Origin: Diplosphaera chodatii
Lineage: Eukaryota; Chlorophyta; Trebouxiophyceae; Prasiolales; Stichococcaceae
Reading direction: 5' to 3'
Length of the DNA: 64,000 bases
Assembly (NCBI GenBank): GCA_032358165.1
Contig: JAALGY010000032.1
Location: 2,852,001-2,916,000 of the forward strand
The position numbers were made by a program, and so were the translations under genes. Within the stretch, counting starts at the first letter, position 1. Every line of letters begins with the position of its first letter. Shown piece after piece: positions 1-9,809 of the stretch. The notes below the pieces were generated by a model. The model worked only from the letters and a program-made list of their open reading frames with translations. It was not told the origin of the DNA and did not search any database.

Positions 1-1488
1 GTGTTGCTGCACCCACCCCCGCTTGACCGCATCGTGGGCACCGTGCTGTAGCACACCTAATCTCAGAAAAACTTCTGTGCTGCCTTGTTCCAGTGCACCG
101 AGCTCCTTGTGGACTATTCGGGAGTAACACCACCCGTATGCTGTGAACAGGCAGCCGGCAGCATCGAGGACCTGCGGGCCATCCCGTGGATCTTCGCCTG
201 GACGCAGACGCGGCTGCACCTGCCGGTGTGGCTCGGCATTGGCGGCGCCTTCAAGGTGCGCGCCCTGCCGAGCAAAGCCTGCTGTGACAGACAGCTCCTG
301 CATCAGTGCATCAGTTCACTACCGATGGTGGAAGGAGCTGCTCATCACAACTTCCTCTTTTGCCCTTCTGCAGAAGCTGTCGGACGCCGGCAAGCTGTCC
401 CTGCTGCAGGAGATGTACAGGGAGTGGCCTTTCATGCAGGTGCCGCCTCACAGCTGTCCCTCTGCAGTGCGCTGCTGTTGCAGCACAGCACGATGCCCGC
501 CGTCCAACACCGGGCCAGTGCTGAAAGGCCGACATGCTGGTCCAATTTGCACCGCTGTTCGATACTGTGTCCTCAGGTGACGCTGGACATGGTGGAGATG
601 GTGTTCGCCAAGGCAGACCCGCGGGTGAGCCTGCTGTACGAGGAGCACCTATGCGCGCCCGAGCTCCACAGCTTTGGCGACGAAGTGCGGCGGTGAGCGC
701 CCCTGCCGCCGCCCACGCCGCTCAACATGTGTTTTGGGGGTGGCACTGCAGCAACTTGAATCATGGTGACTGGGCATCAGACAGTTTCACTGACGGGCGG
801 CAAGATATATGGGGTTGTCGGTGTACATTGCAGGGCATTTGAGGAGACGAAGCGGGAGCTGCTCGCGGTGGAGAGCCACAAGGCGCTGCTGTCGGACCCG
901 CACACCTCTATGCTGCAGGCCAAGCTCAAGCTGCGCACGCCGTACATCACGCCCCTCAACATCCTGCAGGTGCAGTGGCCAGCCTGTTGTCACATGTCTG
1001 CTGCACACTTCATCACGACATTCACTTCATGCTGCGGCGTACTCACAGCACAGCCCTGATCGCATGCCGCCTGCAGATGTAACTTTCAATGAAGCATCCT
1101 TGCACGACTGCTTGCTTCAGATCACGACCCTGAACCCCAATGGTGTGTGCATGCCGCCGCTGCCGCAGGTGCACTGCCTGAAGGAGCTTCGGGGGCTGGA
1201 GGCGTCGGGGGAGACGCCCACAAAGTACAAGGACTACGTGCCGGAAAACCTGGAGGTCAAGGCCCTGCTGAGCCGCGACAAGAACATCACCAACGACCTG
1301 TACAAGGCCGCCGTCGCCGACACGCTGATCATCACCATGAAGGTGTGCTCCCCTGGCGCACAGCCCGCTGCACGTCCTCACCACTAGGTTGCTGCTGCTG
1401 CTGTTGCTGCATCAGCTGGGACCGGATGCAAGCCCTGGTCGGCGTGTGCATGCAGGGAATCTCCGCCGGGATGCAGAACACTGGCTGA
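1..1488 (+). CDS. ppc: Phosphoenolpyruvate carboxylase, C-terminal part (gene starts left of the window)
   Basis: PEPC carboxylates phosphoenolpyruvate with bicarbonate to oxaloacetate, feeding the TCA cycle and amino acid synthesis. Six exons are readable: 151-255, 374-439, 577-692, 834-969, 1169-1342 and 1456-1488. Together they give the conserved PEPC end. The first exon carries [20 protein letters not shown], a family hallmark. Later exons carry [20 protein letters not shown] and [13 protein letters not shown]. The protein ends in GMQNTG, the usual PEPC C-terminus (QNTG). Phases agree across the introns (for example the Arg codon split at 692/834). The N-terminus, including the catalytic His and Lys regions, lies outside the window, so plant-type versus bacterial-type PEPC cannot be decided here. 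Family assignment is firm; bases 1-150 look like intron. Confidence 0.95.
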
Positions 1489-2757
1489 GCGCCACTGTGA
1501 CGCCTGCCAAGTACTTCGACGGATGAGCCAACACTATGGCATGTGGAGCAGCTGACGGAACTGCTCTGTGAGGGTGCTCACCATTTGGCTGGCCTCTCTC
1601 GGCAGCTCAGCGCACCTATGGCCCATACTGATTGGCATTGCAAGCGCTTGGGCTTCGTGTCGAAGCTGAGCAGATCTGCGAGCTTACCATGAAACAATTG
1701 GGTCCTTGGCAGTTCTGTTGCAGCAGCTAGCTGATGACTGATTTCAGGGGTTCCATGGATGAAATGCTGTGTGAGACCTGCAGCCAACCAACCCGATTGC
1801 GTGCCAATACTAGGCGCGCACTCTTACGCAAGGTGCTGCGATTGCGTCCAAGTCAACCTGACATACAGACGATGTGGGAGTACAGCTTCGCAAGCAAGAG
1901 TGGGACGGCAACGTAGGTGCGTTCGGCCCGATGACGTAGGTGCCACGCGGCACACGGATCCCTGCGATTCCCGACCAGATGTTCTGCTCCCAGTGCGCCG
2001 CCTCAAAGTACCTGCCACACGATCGCTGGCCGGTGCGCGGCCGCGGAGGCGCTTGACAGCCGGATCAACGCCTGCGGCATTGGTGCAACACACGGATTGC
2101 CTTGCACTCGCTTGTCAGCACCCAAACATTTGCTGACACCTGCTGACGCCAGCCGGTAAATTGGGACATTGCGGCGCGCCCAGCGCCACTCGGGGCCCGT
2201 CCTGCCGCATCTGGGCTCTCCATAATATTCTGCGCCGTCTGGGGGCCTTGGTGCGCGTTGAACACCCTGGTGGCCCCCTCTGCGGCGCCTTTCGTGGGTG
2301 CCTGCGTTTGCCCTTATTCCGGTTCAAGACACTTGGTCACGGCACAGGCCGGGTCATACGCGCTCGCCATAGCAGAATGATGCTGGTGCGCCCGGCCGTG
2401 CCCATTGACGCCCGCCTGGCGTGCTCTTTGTCCGGTGTCATGCCAGCCGCCCACCAAGCGCGTGGTGATTTTGTGAGTCGACTCCGGGGCTTCCCGGGAC
2501 CCCGCATCTCGCCGCTGCCATGTCGGCGTGGCATCCAGATCTATGTGACGTTGCGGCGCTGGTGCTGCTGCGTTGTCAGGTCTCGCACGCTGCGCACCGG
2601 TACTATCGGACGCTTTAAACCGGCTTGACGTGATGCGACCTCACCGTCTCAAACACATGCACGGCAGGCCGATCAGGCGAACCCGGGGCGCGGATCGGTG
2701 GTCTTGCCGCTGAGCTGTGCGTCACGCTGCCCCGCGCGTTGCTGACCGGTGACGTGT
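1489..2757. other. Gene-free stretch, function unknown
   Basis: About 1.27 kb between the PEPC stop and the first ATG of the zinc-finger gene. Bases 1489-1900 should hold the PEPC 3' UTR. Bases 1900-2650 are GC-rich and contain open frames on both strands, for example 2161-2628 (+) and 1824-2093 (-). Their translations are arginine- and proline-rich and resemble no family I know, so I treat them as chance frames. A 5' UTR or upstream exon of the next gene may lie here. Confidence 0.5.
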
Positions 2758-4701
2758 ATGCTGTTCAGGCTGACCACGGCTGACGTGCGACCCCGGATGG
2801 CCACCGGGCTGTCGCTGCAGAAGCCGGCGGGCTTTCCCGACGCCCTGTGGCACTCTGTGCACGCCCCCTGCACGCCGGACCAGCCGGGCAGCAGCACAGT
2901 GTTCAGCGGCGGCGCCGGCACCGGCAGCTCGACGGCAGCGCCGGGACAGTCATGCTGTGCGCTGTGCGGCGTGGCGGCCGCCGCCTCCCCGCTGCACCTG
3001 GGCGTCGGCTCCTTCGCCTACTGCACCGGCTGCCTGCTGAAAGTGGGCGCCGCCTATGCCAACGGCTCCACCCAGGCGGAGGCGACGCTCTCTAGCTTCG
3101 CCGCACCCCGGCCCCGCAGCCAGCCCACGGATGCCACCTCCCGCTCCTGCACCACCTGCCTGGCGAGCAAGGCGATCTCAAACTTCTTGCGCCAGGACGG
3201 CGGCGCGGTGCGGCTGGAGCGCGACTGCAATGCGTGTGCTGCAGGCGCGGCACAGCATGCACAGCAGCAGCAGCACCAGCAGCAGCAGCACCTGCAGCGG
3301 GGCTTCGGAGGGTGGCCCGCCGCAGCGCCCGCAGCGCAGCCCGACCTGTCCGGCGGGCTGGGGCACAACAAGCCGGGCGCCGCGTGGCTTGCGCAGCTCA
3401 GCAGCGTGCTGCAGGGGCACATGCAGGCGCAGCGGGAGCAGCAGCACCACCAGCAGGTGACGGCCCTTGTGCCCTGCGGGCGTGTTGCTGAGCAGCGGGT
3501 GTTCTGCACATTGGGGTGGGGCTCTGCAGGGTTCGTGATGTCATCCATCAGCACAGCAGGTTAGTCACCATGAGCGTGGGTGCTGACTTATTGACACCGC
3601 GCATGCAGGTGGGGCAGTGGCCGCCGCCGCCCATGCCTCTGGCGAGCAGCGCGCCGATGCACGCGCTGGCGCAGCACCTGGCGCCGCGCTCGCCGCTCAT
3701 CCCGGAGCCGCAGCGGCCCACGCCGCAGGCGCCCCCGCACTCGGCCCCGCTGCACGCCTCGGCACAGCGGCCGCCGCTCCCGCCGCCGCGCCCAAAGTCC
3801 GCCAGCCTGTCGCGGGTGGGTCCCTGTGTCTGACATGAGGAGCCCTCGCAGCCAGGCCCTGGCCTTGAAGGGAGACCAGTGGTGCAGGCAGTGACTGACG
3901 TGCCCCCCAGCGGTTGCCGCTGTAAGCCACCTGGAGCTCGCTTGGCGTGCAAGCAGTGTCGCCAAACCCACGAGGACCTCCTTGCACCCGACAGGCGCGC
4001 AGCCGGGCGGAGCTCACAGAGTCGGACGAGGACTACACGCCGTCGCCCCGTGCGGGCGGCGGGCAGCGGGGGCGGACCCCCTCGACGCTGGGGCCCCGCG
4101 CCGCCGGCCCCCTGAAGGTCACCGCGCAGGGCAAGACGCACAAGACCTGCTCCCGCTGCAGGCTGGACAAGCCCGCGTCCTGCTACAACCTGGACCGCGG
4201 CAAGCCCGACGGCCTGTACTGCCACTGCCGGTGCGCGGCCCTGCTCGGCTGCCCCGACAGTTGGCGCATCGGTCGGCAGCCTCAGCTGCAGTGACCACCG
4301 GACCGTCAGCCTTGGTTCATGCTGTGCTGCAGGGCCTGCTGCGCAGAGATGAACGCGGTGCGCAACCAGAAGAGGGTGCTGGTCACCACGCCCACTGTGG
4401 AAGCCAAGACATGCACGCACTGCCGCCAGCATAAGCTCGCCTGCGACTTCTACCGTCAGAACACCAGCCATGATGGCCTGCGCTCCTGGTGCAAGGTAGG
4501 GCGCTGCTGTGGCATCGGCTCTGTTGTGCTGTGATGGCGCCCCAACATCCTACGGAGTCCAACCTTGCATGCGACTACTGGCCCATGCAGGGCATTCATG
4601 TGCTGACCAAGCGACTGCGTGCTTTGCAGACGTGCTACTCGTCAGCCAGTGCTGCAAAATCCAAGAATGCGCAAAAGCGCGCCAAGCGTGAGGGCTCCTA
4701 G
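2758..4701 (+). CDS. Zinc-finger protein with three CX2C-X22-CX2C modules
   Basis: Proposed exons are 2758-3456, 3609-3815, 3995-4230, 4333-4495 and 4630-4701, summing to 1377 nt (458 aa). Three modules share one pattern: CX2C, Lys four residues on, an aromatic at the ninth position, often DGL, then CX2C, with exactly 22 residues between the cysteine pairs. They start SCTTC (exon 1), TCSRC (exon 3) and TCTHC (exon 4). The second cysteine pair of modules 2 and 3 is split by introns, in CR/AC and CK/TC. An upstream CALC...CTGC pair (X18) in exon 1 may be a divergent fourth module. The rest is Gln-, Pro- and Ala-rich. The fold is probably a small treble-clef-like zinc module; a nucleic-acid or protein-binding role is inference. 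The gene is clearly related to the gene at 15859-19713. The start is the first ATG in the open frame; an upstream exon is possible. Confidence 0.72.
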
Positions 4702-5176
4702 CCTCGTGCGAATTGAAAGTGTGCCGATGCCTCCACAGGCGTCTGAGCCCCATCTCACCCTCAGAGTTCTGGTTTGATGATCTCTTGCTTTGGGTTGGCG
4801 CACCGGCCGGCCGACAATGGCGGATGTCATTGCTTGTGGCAAACGTAGCACGAGGTTGATGGGAGACATCCCCTCAGATGTAGTCGATTGAGCATTTCGC
4901 ATTCCTTGAGCTGGGGCAGGTTGTCACTGCCGTCACTGCTGTGAGAGCTCAGCGTTGATCTCCTTCAGATTTGTTTGGGCCTAGCTCCATTGCTGACAGG
5001 CAATGCAGCTGCATCGGATTGCTATGACAATTGGGCTTTTCATTTCTTGCATCTTGCCTTGGTATTTCTCTTACACTGGTCTTGTAACACCGGTAACATT
5101 GAACATGCCCATGGGGAGCATGACATTTGCTGCTCATCAGATCGATGTGCACGTGCCTGAGAGTCCGCACATAATC

Positions 5177-5212
5177 TAGGGGTAGTTAAAGAAGGTTCTT
5201 TAACTACCCCTA
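5177..5212. repeat. Perfect 17-bp inverted repeat
   Basis: The arms at 5177-5193 (TAGGGGTAGTTAAAGAA) and 5196-5212 are exact reverse complements separated by GG. Flanking CATAATC-like words occur on both sides (around 5170 and 5213). It could fold as a transcript hairpin or be the core of a small palindromic (MITE-like) insertion. Which of these is right is inference. Confidence 0.85.
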
Positions 5213-5890
5213 CATAATCCCAGCGAGCAGCGCATGATTGTACGCGCATGTCGTGCACATGCGATATGATTGGGTAGAGTGTCAGGCGAAGGGCAAGCAA
5301 ACAAGGGGCGTTCGCAAGGCGAAACGCGAATTTGACCCCTTCTTTGCTGTCCTTGAGTGGGGAGAACCAATCACCCGATTGATTGCACAGCGTAGAGTAA
5401 GTTCAATATCAGCCAAAACTACCCGACTCACAGTTCGGCTAGCTTAAAGCTACACTGATATCGGTCGGAACCTCCAACAGGGCCCGCACCGCCGACTTCC
5501 CGTGGTTCTCGACGTCATGACGTAGCAGCAACAGCGAACGGCTGTATGAAGTTCAATGCAGCGATGGTTCCACGTGCACTGTCCACTTCTGGTCCGTGTC
5601 GGCCACAGAGTGCAACAGATCGCATACCGTAAAGTTTGGCGAGTGCGTTAGCTGCGCGTAGTTTATAACTTCTATCCCCGGGTGAACTTACGGCAAAATT
5701 CGACGCGGCCCGCGGCCTTGGTGATATACCTCAGTGCGCCACGGCCTGGTAGCATCTGCATTCACCTGTGAAAGGCTCATGCCGCGCGGCCGCCAGCCGG
5801 TTGACACTCCTTGCCATCGGTAGGCCATCGATTCGACATCACTTCGGCAACCCTCTAGGGCTTTGTTCGGTACGCGCAACCATCGTTACA

Positions 5891-5919
5891 AATTTGACCC
5901 CCCTAGGGGGGGTCAAATT
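5891..5919. repeat. Palindrome centred on CCCCCCTAGGGGGGG
   Basis: AATTTGACCCCCC and GGGGGGTCAAATT form 13-bp complementary arms around a TA centre with one extra G. Pairing extends imperfectly outwards, CGTTA on the left against TAACG on the right. A related GAATTTGACCCC word lies near 5328. No function is shown. Confidence 0.8.
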
Positions 5920-5974
5920 AACGGGAGGTTAAGTGTCCGGCGGGCGTGCGGGCTGACTCCTTTCGCTACAGGGT

Positions 5975-6706
5975 ATGCTGCAGCGGGTTGGGACAAGGCA
6001 CAGGATTTGCAGCACTGCGACCTCAATTGTGCGACGCCGTCGCAGTAACGCTTGCACAAGGCTCCTCAGCATATCAAACTCCGCAGCGTCGGTGCTTGCA
6101 TCATCCAAACGCCTGACCGAAACCACTCTTGATACAGCACCTTGGCACGACATGCAGCCGACAGTCAAGTACCATGCATCTCAGTTATTCAGCACCTGCA
6201 GCACACACACACACTCACTGCTGAAAAGCATTCCGCAGCACTGCTGCACGCCATTTCGTGCACAGCGCAACAGGAATGGAGGGGCCCGCCGCAGCATGGT
6301 GCTGGTACGGGCAGAGGGCGGACCCGCATCGCAGCAGGATGACGAGACATCTCGTCGGGAGGAGGCCCGGATCGCGGCCCTCGAAAAGCTGACCAGGAGT
6401 GGGCCCGAGCAGAAGAAGCGACAGCAGACGGCGGTGCAGCGGGCAGAGCGGCGAGCAACCACGCCGGCAGCTTCCGAGAAGTGGCGGGAGGGCCAGCTGT
6501 TCCCGCAGGGCTGGGACCGAATGAGCGTGCCGGAGAAGGCGTGGCAGCTGTGGGCAGGCGAGCGCGGCTTCCTGTTCTGGAGCAACAAGCTGGCACTCGG
6601 CGCAATCGCTACGCTGGCTGTGGCATGGATCCTGTTCCGTTTTGTGGGGCCGGCGCTCGGCCTCTATACGCTTACAAATGATCTTCTCAGCCCACCCAAC
6701 GAATGA
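5975..6706 (+). CDS. Small membrane protein, probably plastid-targeted
   Basis: This is a single open exon of 243 aa from the ATG at 5975, or 184 aa from the ATG at 6152. The N-terminal third is rich in Ser, Arg, His and Cys with few acidic residues and reaches VLVRAEGGP, which looks like a plastid transit peptide with its cleavage region. A charged helix (REEARIAALEKLTRSGPEQK) follows. The C-terminal 70 residues carry FPQGWDRM, a Lys/Trp-rich amphipathic stretch and one hydrophobic helix (LGAIATLAVAWILFRFVGPA). The family is not recognised. The composition suggests a single-span thylakoid or envelope protein with the soluble part before the helix. The choice between the two ATGs cannot be made from sequence; both keep the putative transit peptide. 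Confidence 0.65.
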   Translation: MLQRVGTRHRICSTATSIVRRRRSNACTRLLSISNSAASVLASSKRLTETTLDTAPWHDMQPTVKYHASQLFSTCSTHTHSLLKSIPQHCCTPFRAQRNRNGGARRSMVLVRAEGGPASQQDDETSRREEARIAALEKLTRSGPEQKKRQQTAVQRAERRATTPAASEKWREGQLFPQGWDRMSVPEKAWQLWAGERGFLFWSNKLALGAIATLAVAWILFRFVGPALGLYTLTNDLLSPPNE

Positions 6707-7014
6707 ACACCTATGCGAGTAGATGAGTGTCAAGGTCTGTTTGTTGATTGATCTGCAATCAGTCTTACAGCATCTTGTGACGTGCTGCGGGCGATGCAGT
6801 ATGCAACCACTGTCATAGATTTCACGCAGTATGACATGCTCCAAGCGCACACGGCAGTCTCTGCAAGGCATAGTCATCAACAGCTGATTCAGTTTGCCTG
6901 TAGAAGGGGAGTTAGTGCTTCATCATGTACCAGACTGGTTTCCGCCCCCTGATGCATGCCAACTGGGGGCCTGAGTTCCTTCAGTGACACTTGCGCACTC
7001 CTTTGCCGATCGGC

Positions 7015-9706
7015 ATGGCCGCGGAAACAGCAGCATGTGGGGCTTACCTCGCCGTGGGACAGCTGCTGCGGCGCAGTGCCCTCATCCAGGACAGCGACAC
7101 GCAGGCATGCACTGTGCGCATGCTGAGGCGCACCTGCTCAACCTGGCGCTTTTGCGCATGCAATCAGTTACATGCCGTATATCTGACGTCGGTGATCAAT
7201 GCGCGCAGGTGGCTCGCGCAGTCGTGCAGTATGCGACGCTGCCGTCCCTCACGCTGTTGGTGCTGCAGAGGACGCCGCTTGACGCGGCAGACGTCGCCAG
7301 AGTGATCGGCTTGGGTTTTGCAGGCACCTTGGTGGTTGCGGCCGCTGGATGGTGAGTCACCAGATGGCAGCTTACATGACATCATGCATTGTGGTGTCAT
7401 GAGCACTGCCTGACTGTTGGGACTGTCCCCGCCGCCGACGCAGGCTACTATTCGGACGCCGCAAGCCCCGGGAACGGGCAGTCCTGCTTGGATGCACGAT
7501 CGGCAGCACAGCCCATGCGATGCCGCTGGCTTTGTCGCAGGCAGCACTGGGTGCTTTTGGCTTGCAGCATGCGCTGCTGCTCAGCATTGTCAATGGCGTT
7601 GCAGGTTGGACAATAATGGCAACTTGCTTCTGCACCCTGCATCTCGGACCCTGGACCCTGTATGTGGTGAAGACAGTGAATGGTGCTGTAGCTCAGCAGG
7701 GACCTTTGCGATGCAGTGCACATCGGCTCGTATCTAGCGCTGGGTTCTGCCGGGGCCGCCTTCCCAGAGAAGTTCTTGCACACTGATGGCGGCGTCTACA
7801 GGTGCACGGTCCTCCAGTCCGCAGGACTGCTCCTGAGCTGTTGCAGGAGTGCTGAAGGTGACATGCACCTGTCTACCACCGTAGCACACCAAGCTATAGT
7901 TGTATCAGCCATGCTGCCATGCCTGTTCACGAAGGGGTGAGTGGGATGGGATGGACAAGGCAGGGTGCGGGGTGTACAAGTACCCCAGCAAGGCGCGGTA
8001 CGAGGGCGAGTGGCAGGACAACACCAAGGAGGGCTTTGGCATCTACTACTACCCCAAGGGCGGCCTGTACAAGGTGACACTCATGGGACCGCTGGCTGCT
8101 ACACTTGAATGTCAGTGCCACAGCAAGAGGCCCGGCAGCGGATGCAGGCACTGGACACAGCAGCGGTGTGGGTCTGCAGGGGGAGTGGCGGGACGGCGTG
8201 CAGCGGGGGCTGGGCGTGCGCGTGTACAAGTCGGGGCGGCTGGCGGCGGGGCGCTGGGCGGGGGGCCGGCTGGAGGAGGAGCTGCCCCCGGCGGGGTGCG
8301 CCGCCGCGGTGCAGGCCGCCGACCGCGCCGCCCAGGCCGCCCGCCGCGTCAAGGTGCGCTCACGGCATCAGTGCACCCCCATGGCCGCGTGGTGTCACCT
8401 CGACAGTTGGAAACGTGCTGCGCGCTGAACGCCAAGACCAAGCCAGAGGGTGCAGCCGGGCGTCTGCATACCCGGAGGCAGTGCAACACCACATGCTGGT
8501 GGCCGACGACCGCAGGTCGGGGGCGGCCGCCTGTCGGACGCGCTGCAGCTGCTGACGACGAGCGTCCCCTTCTGGGCTGCGCTGGTGGGCGCCGGGCTGT
8601 CCGTCGCCCGGGCGCCGCTGCCGTCGACGCTGGCGGCGGTGGTGCCGCCGCTCGCGGCCGCGCACCTGCCGCTGGCGCTCCTCGCAACGGGCGCCGCCCT
8701 GGACTTCACGCCGCTGCAGCAGTACCAGCTGCGCGATGTGGGAATGCTGCTGGGCGTGCGGCTGCTGCCGCCGCTGGTGGCCGGGGCAGCGGCCGCCCTG
8801 CTGGCGCCGCCCGCCTGGCTGCCGGCCGCCCTCGTGCTGGTGCTGCTCCTGACAGGTGCAGCTGCACGCCTTTGCGGCAGGTGCATACATTGAGTCGCGG
8901 CTGGCAGCTGGTGTTGCAGGTCGACGTCGTCATTGGAGCCGAGTGCAACATGATGTGCCGCGGCACATTGCACACCGTTGCCCTGGCTGTCTGCAGGGCC
9001 TGTGGCAGACGAGTGCCAGCAGTATGCTCACTTCTTCCGCCTGGACGAGCGGCTGGCAAGGAGCTTGACGCACGTGTCAGTCCTATCGTCGGTGCTTGTG
9101 GCCGGGCCATTGGCATACCTGGCAGCTGGCGGTGGCGGTGAACTTACAGCCGATGCAACTCGCCGGGTGCTGTCAGCTGGCATGCTCGCAGGTACTTGTA
9201 ATTGGGTTGATCACACTGCACTTGTGCTAAAGTATGTTACCTGCCAGTACTGCAGACTGCCGTGCGGCTGCAGCAGCCAGTGACTTGTGCCACCACAGCG
9301 TCCTCCAGGATGATTCGACAGGCAGATGGGGGGGTCGTCCATGTCTGCAGGTGCAGCAGCAGTGCTGGCAGCTGCAGTGGCCCTGGCCAGGGTTGCTGCG
9401 GCTCGTCGGCCCGTGGTGAAGATGGTATACCGGCAATCAGCAGAGGAGGTGCAGCAGCTGCTGCAGCAGCAGCAGCCAGGCGCCCCGGGGCAGGGTGCCA
9501 CGCCGGGGCAGCCTCCACCCACCACAGCCGCGAGCGCTGTGCAGCGGGGACCAGCCTGCCATGGCTCTGGGCCAGTGTTCGGCCTCAGAAGGCAAGTCAG
9601 GGTCCAGCGGCAGCACAGATGGCGGCAATGGCCGGCACCGAGTGTTTTGAGACCGCATGCTCTGGCGCCACATGTCAGCACACACAGCTGCGGGTTCACA
9701 GCGTGA
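7015..9706 (+). CDS. Auxin-efflux-carrier-like permease with MORN repeats in the central loop
   Basis: Exons 7015-7104, 7209-7351, 7444-7604, 7717-7801, 7935-8073, 8180-8353, 8516-8855, 8997-9191 and 9351-9706 sum to 1683 nt (560 aa). The N-terminal half has hydrophobic helices (QYATLPSLTLLVLQ, IGLGFAGTLVVAAAGW, LQHALLLSIVNGVA) arranged as in the AEC/PIN-like family. Exons 5 and 6 (about residues 160-264) hold MORN repeats: GEWDGMDKAGCGVYKYP, YEGEWQDNTKEGFGIYYYP and GEWRDGVQRGLGVRVYKSG. Exons 7-9 resume membrane helices typical of the AEC C-terminal half. The protein ends in a Gln/Pro-rich tail. Intron 1 uses a GC donor at 7105. Likely an integral membrane carrier; its substrate is unknown. 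MORN repeats often bind lipids, so membrane-contact regulation is inference. Confidence 0.8.
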
Positions 9707-9809
9707 TGACAGTGTCAGTAGACCAGCACAACTCAGATGGTTTTGCCTGGACGAGTTTGTGCTTACACAGTCGACAACAGCCCACACCAGGGTGTCTGGT
9801 GTGCAGATG

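Larger units (their letters stand above)
4702..5974. other. Intergenic region with two hairpins
   Basis: No convincing coding sequence is seen. The region holds the 3' UTR of the zinc-finger gene, two strong inverted repeats (5177-5212 and 5891-5919, listed separately) and unremarkable unique DNA between them. The short open frames here have no family features. Confidence 0.55.

Noticed and set aside
2024..2090. CX2C word (MFCSQCAASKYLP) in the gap upstream of the first finger gene
   Set aside because: Looks faintly like the start of a finger, but the frame stops before a second cysteine pair and no splice sites support it.
2161..2628. 155-codon open frame on the plus strand in the gap after PEPC
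   Set aside because: Arginine- and proline-rich translation without domain features. GC-rich DNA gives such frames by chance, and no splice-consistent partner exons were seen.
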